Shown here in pieces: positions 43,901 to 57,419 of a stretch of DNA of 64,000 bases. The notes beneath the pieces are model-generated. The model was given only the letters and a program-made list of their open reading frames with translations. It had not been told where the DNA came from and did not search any database. The DNA is from Limonium bicolor (Eukaryota > Streptophyta > Magnoliopsida > Caryophyllales > Plumbaginaceae), in the NCBI GenBank assembly GCA_023374045.1, contig CM041780.1, forward strand, positions 171,798,085-171,862,084, written 5' to 3'. The position numbers and the translations under genes were made by a program. Within the stretch, counting starts at the first letter, position 1. Each line of letters starts with the position of its first letter.

Positions 43901-46900
43901 ACACATTATTTTCCTTATTTACATTTTGACCCCATTTTGTATTATATACTTTCACATGTCACAAAAATCATATATTATACACTTTTATCAATATAGTCTT
44001 TTATATACTTCCAAAAATTCCCAAATTTCATACTTAGGATATAAATCACTATATTAACCAAACTACACCTCAACTTTTCGGTAATTACATTGTATACCCC
44101 AAAATTTCGTAAATTCCACAGTTCAACTATAATGTTAACATAAGTTCATAAATTAATTGTTCATGACATTCAATTTGGCCAAACCTCCTAATATGGTCTA
44201 TGTTGACCCAATAATTTTCAGTTTAACCAGGAGTTCGTATAATTACAGTTTAACCCCTATAACTTCATAAATTACATTTCTGTCCCAAAACTTTATTAAA
44301 TTTTATAGAATTAAAATGGTTTTAAAGCCTAATCTTCGGCTAATGCCTATAGTTGCCCCCAAAATTTATTTAAATTACAGTTAAACCCCAAACTATTACG
44401 GTAATGTTTATTTTTTGTTCTAAATTCATTTTAATCCATTTTTAACTTAACATAACAATTAAATTAAATGGCCCAAAATGTTTGGCCTTATTACAAACCT
44501 TGATATATAATGTAAATCATTTAATAATGTCATGTAAGACATAAGCATCTCACGATTTGTTATTTATTATTATATATAAAATATATATATATATTCCAAA
44601 TGTTTAGTAAATTATATTTTGACTATCTAATTAATTCTCATGATGTCATACGTCATTTAAACATTAGGTTATCACCCATAATGTTATAAAACATTTCAAT
44701 ATATGGTTGATCATTTTTAAACCTTGTAACTTACGGCTTCCATTCATACTTGTAACAATATTTTATAAATTGTATTTTAATCATTCAATTTATTCTATGA
44801 CATTATATGTCACATAGACATTAAGTTAATTTACCAAACATGTTACATAACCTTTTAATACATAGTTTGAAGATAACATCTTTTGTAAACCCACGCTTTA
44901 TATACACACAACAAAATATCATAAAATCATATCATAACATGAGGTAAGTATTTCTCACCTAGTCTATGATGTTTTTCCAAGCGATTAGTTTAGCCAAGCT
45001 CCACCTCCAGCTCCGGCTGAGTTCATAAAACTTTTAGATCAGTTTCCAACATGGACCAACACATTAGCTTAGTACATATACTTCTTTAGGAGTAAGATAC
45101 TCACATTAGTTTGTTTGTTCTTGGATCGGTTTGCACACTTTTATGCAGAACATACCCATTTTTTCCAGGGGTACTTCGGCAGCATTTCATGCAAGGGAAA
45201 AGCATGTATTAGACACATATATTATCTAGCTAATTAAGTGATGCAGTCAAACCTAACAAGGCATGGCTTTCACCTTGATAAGAGGTTGTCTTTCATGGCT
45301 ATTCACGCCTGGTTTTCAAGAGCAGAGCAAGGGTTAGTTACCATCTACACCAGTGTATATATTACCGGTAACAAAGAGGGAAAACAGTGGGTTTTTTTTT
45401 CCTTACCGTAAGAAATGCTCAGACAAGAGTGCTTGTTTGAGTTTTTATTCCTTCACAAGCTGGGAAACTCCTACTGTACTTACGTGAAGAAAAACAGAGG
45501 AAGAGTTCAGTACAAGCCGGTACATTACAGGTAGAACCAGGTAGGTATGGTAAGTTTTTTTTTCCTTACCGAAAGTGATTCAACCAAGGTGGTTCTGCAT
45601 GGGTCTTGTTACCGCATGGGTCATGGAGGTTTCCCTCTGTTTTTACATGGAAGGAGCAAGGTTTAGCTGGGGAAAAACTGGTAGCATGTTATCGGAATTA
45701 GAGAGAAGATATTAGGCTAGTTTCCATGCTTGTTTACCTTGAGAAGTGAGTTAGTTGCTTTCCCTTTCTTCCTTTTATTATCAGTCGAGAGAAAGTACTA
45801 CTCCAAGCCCAGCACAACCATGGAAGAAGGGAGTATACCCACGGTCAAGTAGCAGCAAGAGGGAGTTGCATGCGTTCTGTTCCTTCACAAGGTGCTGGGT
45901 ATTTTTTTTTTGGTCTTCCCACGTAAGGAAAACAAGGAAAGAAGTTTAGAAGGCTGGGGACATCTACTGGTTATAACGTGAAGCAAAGCAAGGGAAAGAG
46001 CTCAGCACTCCCCTCTGTTTGTACGTGAAAGGGGCAGAAAAGAAACTCATGTGAAGCTAACTTGACGTAGCAGCGATGGAAGGTGAGTGTTTGTTCTCTC
46101 GGTTTTGGAGTAACAGAAGGGAGACTTGAGAACTGCTTACCGAGGAGAAAGAAGGTGAATGGAAGAAAAAAATCGGTCGATGCATGGGTGGGTATGGTCC
46201 TCGGCTGATGACATGTGATGGCTCCTATTTAATTGTTTGAGGAAACTTTCACTGATTGAATTGTCGGACAAGTTGTAGTAGTAGTAGGTAACAGAAGAAA
46301 GAGATTGATGTGTTACTAGATTATAATATGTATATATATATCATAGGCTCATGTTTGTGTGTGACTTCGGTGGTTGCAGGTTGTGCAAGTGGGTAGGTGG
46401 ATACGATGGGCAGCGACAAGATCAGGTAGGATTGGAAAAAAAATAGACAGCTTATTTAATATATAACATGTACCCATACTACTTTATTAAGATAAATATG
46501 GTGATGGTTATATTTAATTGCATATGGGGACTGTAATATGCTTGGAACTAAACAAGAGTGACACATAAAACCGATGGAGTAAGTAGTTCGATGGGAAAAG
46601 ATTTCGATTTGACCATGATATATATATTATGCATATACGTGTTATCATGCCCATATTTGATGTGTTTGTTCGAAAATTTGCAGGTACTGAAAAAGGGATA
46701 AGGTGGGTAATTAGGTAGACGGTAATGTTCAGATGAGATTGGAAGATATAGATAGCTTACTTAATGTTATGTAAAGAGACTTACTCACATTACCTTAATT
46801 GACATAATACTAGTTTTGATTCGTTGATATAAGTTACCGAATTCGAGCACAGCTCATCCGGTTAGAGCGTTCAGGAGGTATACGAGAGGTCTCAGTTTCG

Positions 46901-47310
46901 AACCTCAGCGGAAGCGTGATTGCTCCCCCTTTTTTTTGGAAACAATTATACACATGCTATTTATATATGTGAGACTACATAATACATCACGTTATTAGTT
47001 AGATACGCGACTAGTTAATTCTGTTATGTTGTATATGTACGACCCGTTTATTTTGTCGCGATTTAGTTATACGTAACTATGCGACGTTACATTTATTATA
47101 TACGACGTTGTCGTTTTCGTGTTTCGGACACGTATCTGCCCGTACTAAATTTAATTGTTCGTTTGTTCACAAGTTGTTACATGCTCATAATATGTAACAC
47201 TTTCACCTTAATTTAAACCTTACGCCATAGGTTTTATATGCTTAATTATTTAGGCCATAATTTAATTGATTATATGTCCAATCCATATTTAATTAAGTAG
47301 GGGTATTTCA
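40923..47310 (-). mobile_element. 5' LTR of element E (6.4 kb)
   Basis: The minus strand starts TGAAATACCCC at 47310 and ends GGTGTTACA at 40923. The great length suggests nested insertions. 42700-44900 is extremely AT-rich with TATAACAT-type motifs. A hairpin CTCAGCG/CGCTGAG (41331-41349) followed by TTGTGCAG/GTTG (41313) replaces the C5/G5 hairpin of the other LTRs. A SINE-like piece is at 46840-46938. No gene is seen. Confidence 0.82.
46840..46938 (+). mobile_element. tRNA-derived SINE-like fragment
   Basis: AGCTCATCCGGTTAGAGCG resembles the A box (TRGCNNAGYNGG) and TTTCGAACCTC the B box of a tRNA promoter, about 37 bp apart. A T-run ends it. Similar heads occur in plant SINEs. No target duplication was identified, and a degenerate tRNA gene is the alternative. 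Confidence 0.45.
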
Positions 47311-47364
47311 AGTATGCTATTTAGAGAACACTTCCAACATTCGGTAGCAAGTAACAAAGAGCTA
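47311..47364. other. Short spacer between LTR E and LTR H
   Basis: 54 bp of unique-looking sequence with no feature. Confidence 0.5.
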
Positions 47365-50300
47365 TGGTAACACCCCATCCAACATTAACATACTTACAAT
47401 AAACTGCAGCGGAAGAACAACCTCATCACATTACTAAACTCGTTGGTGTTACACGCCGTTAGCCACCCACGTGGCTAACAGGCTAATACATACACAATGT
47501 ACCGGTCTGATGGGCTAAATTCCCGAGCATCTAGACATTACTATCGATTTCCATTAACAACAACAACAACTTACACCTTCCAACTATACCGAGTATTTAT
47601 AGCTAATGCCGATAACAACTCGGTCCTACAACACTACTACAAATATACAACTATACAACGATTACCCATGTACAACGACTACCCGTCCTACTCTCGAACG
47701 GCTTCCAGCACTTCGTACCTGAAATAGGAAAAGAAGAGAAAGGGTGGCCCCCAAGGGGCTCAGCACCTTTGCTGGTATGGTAATCCCGCAGCCCACATGC
47801 TACCGGGCCACGCACAACTAATTTTCGTCTTAACATGCGGTTGATTATATTTAAATCATGCATGTAACAGTAAACACACAACACTTAACATTTCGCCTCA
47901 ATGGGCTCAACAATCGGATAATACATCCTACTTAGTAAGTCACTCATGGTATTCATCATCCCTAGAGTGTTCCTCCTCTAATGGAGCTACTTCCTTAATA
48001 GACGACACATACCCTTAAATCGGGTTATCCTTAAACGCCTCTTATCACAAACTGGGAATCATATCCATGATCCACACACTCCACATTATACATCCTACAA
48101 CATACATTACATACTACACTTAACAACACTTTGCACGTTTCCACGTGCACAAATAATACCGCAATAGATATTGCATCACAACAAAAATACATAACATAAC
48201 TGGAGTGGTTCTCTTAGGAACCGACCCAAACATTGCTAATACACTGGTGAGCCTAGAGAATGTTGCCAGTCTCATGATAAGCTCGTTACATAACTCGTTA
48301 CCGTCTCGTTAAATGAACGGTTAACTTAACACAAGGTGTCTCGGATATAGTGACCCAAGCACACCGAAACAAACATAACAATAGTATGCCCCTGTGGCCC
48401 GACGTGAGTCAGTAATAGCCTTGGTTAAGCTAAAGGGAAGGTTGAGAACCAAATTGGAAAACAACCATAACATACGGAGAGGATCGAACCTGCTATGACA
48501 ACGACCCCCATACTCACACGCGTGGCCGGAACAGACCGGACTCCTCACTCCCCCGTTAGCACTTGTTAGAAGTTCAACTTTGAACTTGATTAAACAATCA
48601 CAAACATTAGTTTAAGTCTTGTTAGACATACACAAGGGAAGAGAGAGTCATACATTCACATACAAACATCACACACAAACATCACATAACCAACTCACGC
48701 ATAGCCGTGGTTAGAACGTTCCTTAAGTCGGAAACGTTGTTACCGGATACCGTTCTCCTACGTTTACCTAATAGTGGTTAACTAGCCCTTCAAGCGCATT
48801 CGAGGTTACCGGTATCGGCACGTAAACATACAATAGCAATAATGACTGTAAACTCGTTTCATGATTTATCTCATAACGTGGCAAACATACAGAAAAACAC
48901 ATTGGCATACAAGCCGGTGTAATCCGGTAGGACACAGGTTGCAAGAAAACCATACCTGTCACCGGAGTCCAGTTTACCACGTCCACTTATGTTCCTCGAG
49001 CAATTCTCGAACAACTGTTAACATCACATGTGTTTTTATTAACATTGGGGTTTGCTTGATTATTTAATGTCTAATGCTTAACTTTCCCCGTTAACTTAGT
49101 TACATAACTTTAATTTAACTTGTTTTACTTTTACATTTCGATACAACTTTTCACCCACTTAATCACCATTAAAACTCACTTATCATGTCCTTAACAACCT
49201 TATAACATCATTACCTATCAATCCCCATCATTACACATCATTTCTATACCTTAAAACAATAATTTTGTCCATACAGTGGCCTGTCCGAACTTGTGTCCGA
49301 ACTTCCAAGTTCGGACGCAAGCCGCGACCTAATACTGAAACTATACACACGTCCGAACTTGTGTCCGGACTTCCCAAGTTCGGACACAGTTCGAGAGTAA
49401 ATCCCAGATAGAAACAGTCACGTCCGAACTTGTGTCCGGACTTCCCAAGTTCGGACACAGTTCGAGAATGAGAAAGTCCTTTACCCAACAGAGCCTGTCC
49501 GAACTTCCATGTCCGGACGGAAGTTCGGACACGGCAAAATGCTCAACTTCTACACCTTTAAACACTTAGCCAAATTCCTCCAAAGCCTCCAACACTTATA
49601 GTTTATACTCCTTAAGTCCTTAGTGATGATTCATGCCAATTCTAACCATTATACCAAGAATTTCTTCCACACAACATCATCATTCAAACATCCTTTCTTA
49701 CATATCAAAATCCTTATGTCATTCTTACAATTCCTTTCCCAAGCTTACACTTCCTCCTTAATTTTTCCAAGTGGTATTTCACCAATATGACCACTATACC
49801 AAGGTGTTTCCTCTACACCTTAACATCATCTCTCAAACTTCTTTTCTTACTAACTAAATCTCCTTTTTCACATCTTACTTAATCAACACTATTCCTTGGA
49901 TATCAACATTACCTAAACCTTAAACAAACTCCTCCAAGACTTAAATACATTCTCAAAACACAACTTGAATTCCTAGAACTTCCTAGATAACACCTAAATC
50001 CTTGCATCACTCTAAATCACCTTAACACATGTTTCTTCTCAAGTAAACACTTATTCACCTTTAACACTTCCTAGTTCACCAAGACCATTTAAAACACTTA
50101 GAACTTCTTACACATTTTCCCAAATTTGGCCATAGCTTCTCTTGTATCTACTCACATCCAAACACTTAGGTTTTTACCTTATTTCATTCAAAAACCTACA
50201 ATCCATTAAACCATTTTTATACACAAACTTCACACATTTAGCACTACATCACAATATAGTGCATAACTTAAATTGCTTGGCACTTAGGCCCTTAAACAAC

Positions 50301-51962
50301 ATGGCTCTTAGGCCCTTAAATTGCATAAACCTTAAACACTGAATTTCCCACATAAATAATGCCTTTGACCTGCAAATACATACACCATCACATATGTTCT
50401 TTTACTAGTCTCCTTGAGACACTTTACTAGGTCATTCACCATTTGCTCTTTAGGTAGTTTTAACAAGCATTATAAGCTTATTTCTCCTAAGGCATTAAAT
50501 CTCATTAAGGTAGCATATTTACCTCTTTTCCTCACAAACTTCTTTCTTGTTTCCTTACAAAACCGGTAAGGCATTTGGTTCCTTTTCAACTATTAAACAT
50601 TATACAAACAACATAATGAGTATTCAAGCTTTAAGCTCCATCTCATTGTAAACCCTAGGTTTACATTTTTCAAAAACATTAATGTAGTTGTTTTACCTTG
50701 ATCTTTGAAGGGAATTTGAATATCTATGAAGAGAGGACTCCACCTAGTCCTTGAAAGATTCAAATGAGCTAGAACAAAGCAACACAAGGAGCTCCATCAA
50801 TGAATATTTTCGGTCACACACAAAACATGGAGGAAACTTGATTTTTCTTTGAGATTCCTTACCTAGAAGCAAAGGAGAGTAATGTGTAGAAACACAAGCT
50901 CAAGCTCCATCAATGGTGATTCTCCATGGCACCAAAATTGAGCTCTTGAAGATTTGAAAAGGTAGAAGTGTAGAGCTTGACCTAACTAAGACAAATATGG
51001 TCTTAGAATTTGATTTGGAGCATGGAGTTGGATTTGGCAAGGAAATGAAGATGGAGAAGAGAGGGCTGTTGCAAATCGTAAATGGAGGAAAGGAGAAGGT
51101 GAAGAAGAAACCGTGTGAAATGAAAGAAGAGAAGGAAATGAGAAGATGAGTTTGCTTTTGGAGATATTTATGTTATAAAGCAAAATAGTACTTTACTTTA
51201 AGTTTTACTTTACTTATTTGATTTCTTTTACATATTGGTGACTCACACCATGAAAAACCGGCCCCCATATGCCTAGGAGGGTATATAGTCTTTGTTGACC
51301 AATTTAATTACTTATAACATTATATGTTACAAACTAGCTTATAAAAGTTACTATTCACAAACTAAGGCACATAGAAGTGAAATTTTTGATTTCCCATTAA
51401 TATAGCCACCCAAATGTGATACTATATAGTACACATGTTAATTAAAGAGTAATGATGGACATTTAGCCACTCAAAACTCATTTACAAGACAATTTTTCAA
51501 AAACGTGCTTTAAGACTCCTTAAAGCACATTTTGTGTTTTAACTTGTTTTCAAGCTTGGTTTTCTTTGGTAATTGATTTAATATGTTCCTTAACATTTTA
51601 TAAGGTATAGGTATGACCATTAGGTCTTTTACAAATTTATCCCAAGCTTAGAGCACATTTTTGCTCTTATTGACTTTAAGGTATTTATTTATGTTTTTGT
51701 TTGGTTTCATTGTCTACCAAGGTTCCTAAGGACTTAATTAGCCTTATAAAATCATAATTAATGTTATTAAGTCTTGGTAGGCTCTTTGGGTCCTAACCAA
51801 GTTCACTCATAGCTTAGAGCATGTTTTTGCTCATACTGTATCTTAGTGCTTTATTGCATTTACTATGGTTTAAATTGTTCACTGATGTTTCTAAGGCACT
51901 TTTTAGCCTTCACATACCATAGTTTAAATGTTTATCAACATATCGAGGTTTGGGGTATTTCA
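47365..51962 (-). mobile_element. 3' LTR of element H
   Basis: 4,598 bp, TGAAATACCCC at 51962 on the minus strand and GGTGTTACCA at 47365. It includes the conserved doublet (50277-50322), a donor-like CTTCTAG/GTAAGG near 50860, a hairpin array at 49278-49535, and a C/G hairpin (47747-47759) followed by ATTTCAG/GTAC (47719). It is followed on the right by a PPT, so the element body lies to the right. Confidence 0.9.
49278..49535 (-). repeat. Hairpin array in LTR H
   Basis: Four units of roughly 70 bp with GTCCGAACTTGTGTCCGGAC paired to AAGTTCGGACAC, in the same LTR position as the arrays of A, B, D and G. Confidence 0.85.
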
Positions 51963-51963
51963 A

Positions 51964-51979
51964 TCTACCCCCCTTAAAA
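51964..51979 (-). promoter_or_regulatory. Polypurine tract, element H
   Basis: The minus strand reads TTTTAAGGGGGGTAGA beside LTR H. Confidence 0.9.
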
Positions 51980-52082
51980 GAACTTCGTCCTCGAAGTTCA
52001 CACTTCCCACACATCATTAGATTAGAATACGGGGATTACTTACAGAAATAAACTTCTATGATCAAACACACTTTACATCATA

Positions 52083-52340
52083 ACCTCGGACTTAATGGTC
52101 CGGGCAACACATTCACATCCACACATAACACAACATATTCACATGATAACCTCGGACTCAATGGTCCGGTATCTTAACAACACTTACACATACATAACCC
52201 CTTTGACTCACTGGTCTTGGGTAACATAACAACATTAGACACATAGGTCCCGATAACATAACAGTCTTTAGACACATAGGTCTATGCAACACAACACATT
52301 TAGACTCATAGGTCTTGATAGCCTACACTTTGGAACTCAA
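52083..52340. repeat. Array of short palindromes in the 3' UTR of element H
   Basis: About seven motifs of the form GGACTNAATGGTCC or AGACACATAGGTCT, with spacers such as ATAACATAACA. They lie between the two PPTs, as in elements A and B. Confidence 0.6.
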
Positions 52341-52955
52341 GGTCAAAATAACATTATTACACATACCACACAACATGTCATAGCATGTATATCAATCAAA
52401 AATATCCTTGATACACACTGTGATCCCGCAGAACCCGGTCGCGATGGACACCTTCCGTCCCCGTGCCTTTGGGAGATCAAAACAATCACTTAAATTTAAA
52501 ATTTTTCCTTGTGAGGTTAAGTAAGAAGACTTTAATTATATAAAGTATCTATCAACGTTTTATAAATACCAATTGAAAATCCTTTTGAAAACACACACAA
52601 CTCCAAGTCCAACTTAAGCTCTTTGCTTCTTTTCTTAGCGTGGTTATTTGTGACCACTTATAGGGAGTTTCAAGAGTCATCCAACCCTGATGTGATCAGC
52701 ATCAGTGTTGAACTATCCTTCCACCCCAATTTGTGTTCGGCTTCCTTGATCGCATGCAAATCAAGTTCCACCTCCCACTTCATTTTCAAGCATCAAGTAA
52801 ATCACTCATTTCCAATTTTCTATCTTTAAATCATTCTAATCATGATCATACATCTCCAAGGATAGAACTTCGTCTATCAGTTATTCCCATACACTTTAAT
52901 GTTGTACCTAGGGAATCTTATTCTCACTAGGTTCTATGTCGGTATCATGCCCTTT

Positions 52956-53239
52956 CATGAATCACAACACTGTATATTATATATTTTTTATCAAAATACA
53001 ATACATGGTTTACATTTATACACCGTCGGGGTTTTGTTCCCCGGGAGTTTCTCTACTCCCACACTTGTATTATCACACACAATTGTTAACAAATACACAC
53101 ACTTATCACAATGGTATTCGCATCTTCTGTGCGCAATTACCACAATTAAACCATGAATGAATGCGTATGTTTACGTAACACACACACCAATCATCAAAAC
53201 AAATATTTTGTGCCATGCACAACATAGGTCACGTACACT
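52956..53239 (+). repeat. Left arm of an inverted repeat in element H
   Basis: Its reverse complement stands at 55122-55417 with high identity, apart from a TA expansion. The arms enclose 1.9 kb of decayed interior with the second PPT. Confidence 0.88.
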
Positions 53240-53270
53240 TGTACGGTAATACCACTAAGTGGCTTTGCGC

Positions 53271-53286
53271 TCTACCCCCCTTAAAA
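53271..53286 (-). promoter_or_regulatory. Internal (duplicated) polypurine tract, element H
   Basis: An identical copy of the 16-base PPT, about 1.3 kb from the terminal one and next to a decayed pol 3' end, as in A, B and E. Confidence 0.6.
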
Positions 53287-55121
53287 GGGATTACGCCCAC
53301 GTAATCAATCACTAAACATTGGCTTAAATGTTCTGCCGTCGTGAAGTGTTTTAACTTCCACGCGGTCTATTACACAATGGATTCTGATTAGAGGATCTTA
53401 ACCATATTGGCGGTTTAGTTCCTAAACCAAGAATTCTCATTGGAGTTTGCTTAAACTCTTAGTTAGTTTCGATTCTGGCCTGTTAGGCTTCTAGGCGTTA
53501 ATAATTAGCCATTCACTCGTGTTCACCATGTACATTCAACACTTGAATCACTGGCTCACTAGTTTCTGCTACGAAACTCTAATAACTGTTGATCCTAATT
53601 TCCTCATTTGTTATTCTTACTGTATTGTACATCCCCAATTATCACCCTTATCTTTGGTAACAATGGTTTCTCAACCGACGCGTGGTATCTCTTACCGTTA
53701 GCGAATTCGGTGAGTTATAAACTTTCTATCCACTTCCATAGTAATTTATTGTATATACAGGTACGTATTTCACAATGATTGAGATTGAGTTACTGTCGGT
53801 TGAGATTGAGCTACTACCTGTTGTAGTGCTCTCTCAGCTATTTATTACAACATTGGGGGTATATTCCATACCGATATCCGGCAGTTAGTGCTACTGTAGT
53901 CACTTACTGTTAATCATGTCTCCACATTTGGTTTCGTACAAGTACTCTTTTATTGATGCAGTCTTGCATTTCCTATGCATCGGCCATTATAACATTATTG
54001 TTTCACAATTAACATGTTTCCAATTCCTGGCTATCCCACTCGATCATTACTGCGCAAGTGCAATACCAAAACACTCAGTCATACAGAGTGCAGAGGCGTA
54101 AACTCTTGACAGTAAATCTCTTATGCGATTGGCCATGGAATTCACACTTTGTTCCTCATCACATAGTACCTACCACTGGCTTATTGCCCAGTTTGTTTAA
54201 CATCACTTATCTTGCATCTCCACTGAGTTTAACTCATAACTGGTCTTATCTGTTACATTCGTTTAACAACATTTATACAACGGTCGCTTGTTGCGCACCG
54301 TGCTCTTACTCCCTGTATAACATCACTTATATCGTATCTACTGTCACCTCAACTTCCACACATAAACTTACATTATTCACATTATGGTTTATCCCTCATT
54401 TGGATGTCTACTGAATGCTCCTTGAGCATCGATCACTCAAGTCACAAGCCGGCATTATTCAGCCAGGTGCTTCACTTTATACACACATACTACTAAGCTA
54501 ATTGCTCTCTTTCAATAATAACATCGTCCATCATCAACATATTCCTTGAACTTGATTCACTAACTACCGCTCATGCGGTCTCACAATATCGAGAGGTATC
54601 CCCACTCATAATGCAGTGGTTCGTTCTCCACTCTATTCACTTATATAACATAAACTTTTGCAGTCAACCTATTTTCATAACACATGTTGCTTGTGGCTTA
54701 CAGGCCTTATTGCCCTGAGCTGCGCTCGTTGTAGGCTGTCACATTCATTAATTTCTCTGTGCAATATTACATGGTTTCCCTTCATGGATGCCCCTTAGGA
54801 TTGTCAGTGTGTTCCCTGACAACTTATGTCTAACTGGTGTGTTAGTTTCAACCCTTATGTTTCTATCATGCATTTCATTCAACAATTGTTGATGTGAACA
54901 CCCCTCAAGGATTGCTCCTGGGTGTTGCTACGTTAAGCCATTACATTTGGCTCACGCTGGTAGTGTAGGTACTCATTCTGGGAGTTTCATCCCGTTTTAT
55001 TGCACATTAATGTGTCCACATTAGGCATCTGCTTTGCCATTTACAGGCTGGGTCTCCGTCCAGCTAACATGTCTATCCCTGAGGATCCTTAAGACGTATA
55101 CGATGTCTTTACATTACAGTT
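53287..55121 (-). pseudogene. Decayed interior of element H
   Basis: The first ~150 bp resemble the pol 3' end region of element E. The rest has stops in all frames, and no gag, AlkB or pol motif can be read. No PBS is present before the truncated 5' LTR. Confidence 0.5.
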
Positions 55122-55417
55122 AGTGTACGTGACCTATGTTGTGCATGGCACAAAATAATTTGTTTTGATGATTGGTGTGTGTGTTACGTAAACATATGCA
55201 TTCATTCATGGTTTAATTGTGGTAATTGCGCACAGAAGATGCGAATACCATTGTGATAAGTGTGTGTATTTGTTAACAATTGTGTGTGATAATACAAGTG
55301 TGGGGAGTAGAGAAACTCCCGGGGAACAAAAACCCCGACGGTGTATAAATGTAAACCATGTATTGTATTTTGATAAAAAATATATATATATATATATATA
55401 CAGTGTTGTGATTCATG
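55122..55417 (-). repeat. Right arm of the inverted repeat in element H
   Basis: Reverse complement of 52956-53239, with a TA run (55379-55401). It ends at GATTCATG, a short word also present in LTR H where the LTR sequence resumes, so the join may be microhomology-mediated. Confidence 0.88.
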
Positions 55418-57419
55418 CCAATTCTAACCATTATACCAAGACATTTCTTCCACACAACATCATCATTCAAACATCCTTTCTTACATATCAAAACTCCTTA
55501 TGTCATTCTTACAATTCCTTTCCCAAGCTTACACTTCCTCCTTAATTTTTCCAAGTGGTATTTCACCAATATTGACCACTATACCAAGGTGTTTTCCTCT
55601 ACACCTTAACATCATCTCTCAAACTTCTTTTCTTACTAACTAAATCTCCTTTTTCACATCTTACTTATCAACACTTATTCCTTGGATATCAACATTACCT
55701 AAACCTTAAACAAACTCCTCCAAGACTTAAATACATTCTCAAAACACAACTTGAATTCCTAGAACTTCCTAGATAACACCTAAATCCTTGCATCACTCTA
55801 AATCACCTTAACACATGTTTTCTTCTCAAGTAAACACTTATTCACCTTTAACACTTCCTAGTTCACCAAGACCATTTAAAACACTTAGAACTTCTTACAC
55901 ATTTTCCCAAATTTGGCCATAGCTTCTCTTGTATCTACTCACATCCAAACACTTAGGTTTTTACCTTATTTCATTCAAAACACCTACAATCCATAAACAT
56001 TTTTATACACAAACTTCACACATTTAGCACTACATCACAATATAGTGCATAACTTAAATTGCTTGGCACTTAGGCCCTTAAAAAACATGGCTCTTAGGCC
56101 CTTAAATTGCATAAACCTTAAACACTGAATTCCCACATAAATAATGCCTTTGACCTGCAAATACATACACCATCACATATGTTCTTTTACTAGTCTCCTT
56201 GAGAACACTTTACTAGGTCATTCACCATTTGCTCTTTAGGTAGTTTTAACAAGCATTATAAGCTTATTTTCTCCTAAGGCATTAAATCTCATTAAGGTAG
56301 CATATTACCTCTTTTCCTCACAAACTTCTTTCTTGTTTCCTTACAAAACCGGTAAGGCATTTGGTTCCTTTTCAACTATTAAACATTATACAAACAACAT
56401 AATGAGTATTCAAGCTTTAAGCTCCATCTCATTGTAAACCCTAGGTTTACATTATTTCAAAAACATTAATGTAGCTGTTTTACCTTGATCTTTGAAGGGA
56501 ATTTGAATATCTATGAAGAGAGGACTCCACCTAGTCCTTGAAAGATTCAAATGGAGCTAGAACAAAGCACACAAGGAGCTCCATCAATGAATATTTTCGG
56601 TCACACACAAAACATGGAGGAATAGAGGAAACTTGATTTTTCTTTGAGAGTCCTTACCTAGAAGCAAAGGAGAGTAATAATGTGTAGAAACACAAGCTCA
56701 AGCTCCATCAATGGTGATTCTCCATGGCACCAAAATTGAGCTCTTGAAGATTTGAAAAGGTAGAAGTGTAGAGCTTGACCTAACTAAGACAAATATGGTC
56801 TTAGAATTTGATTTGAGCATGGAGTTGGATTGGCAAGGAACTGAAGATGGAGAAGAGAGGGCTGTTGCAAATCGTAAATGGAGGAAAGGAGAAGGTGAAG
56901 AAACCGTGTGAAATGAAAGAAAGAAGGAAGGAATGAGAAGATGAGTTTGCTTTTGGAGATATTTATGTTATAAAGCAAAATAGTACTTTACTTTAAGTTT
57001 TACTTTACTTATTTGATTTCTTTTACATATTGGTGACTCACACCATGAAAAACCGGCCCCCATATGCCTAGGAGGGTATAATAGTCTTTGTTGACCATTT
57101 AATTACTTATAACATTATATGTTACAAACTAGCTTATAAAGTTACTATTCACAAACTAAGGCACATAGAAGTGAAATTTTTGATTTCCCATTAATATAGC
57201 CACCCAAATGTGATACTATATAGTACACATGTTAATTAAAGAGTAATGATGGACATTTAGCCATTCAAAACTCATTTACAAGACCATTTTTCATCAAACG
57301 TGCTTTAAGACTCCTTAAAGCACATTTTGTGTTTTAATTGTTTTCAAGCTTGGGTTTCTTTGTTGACTTTGATTTAATATGTTCCTTAACATATTATAAG
57401 GTATAGTATGACCATTAGG
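55409..57419 (-). mobile_element. 5' LTR of element H, truncated on both sides
   Basis: It matches 49624-51606 of LTR H closely, with few substitutions and short indels. It lacks the 2.2-kb R/U5 side (replaced by the inverted-repeat arm) and the first ~0.35 kb of the LTR (joined to LTR G). Confidence 0.9.
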
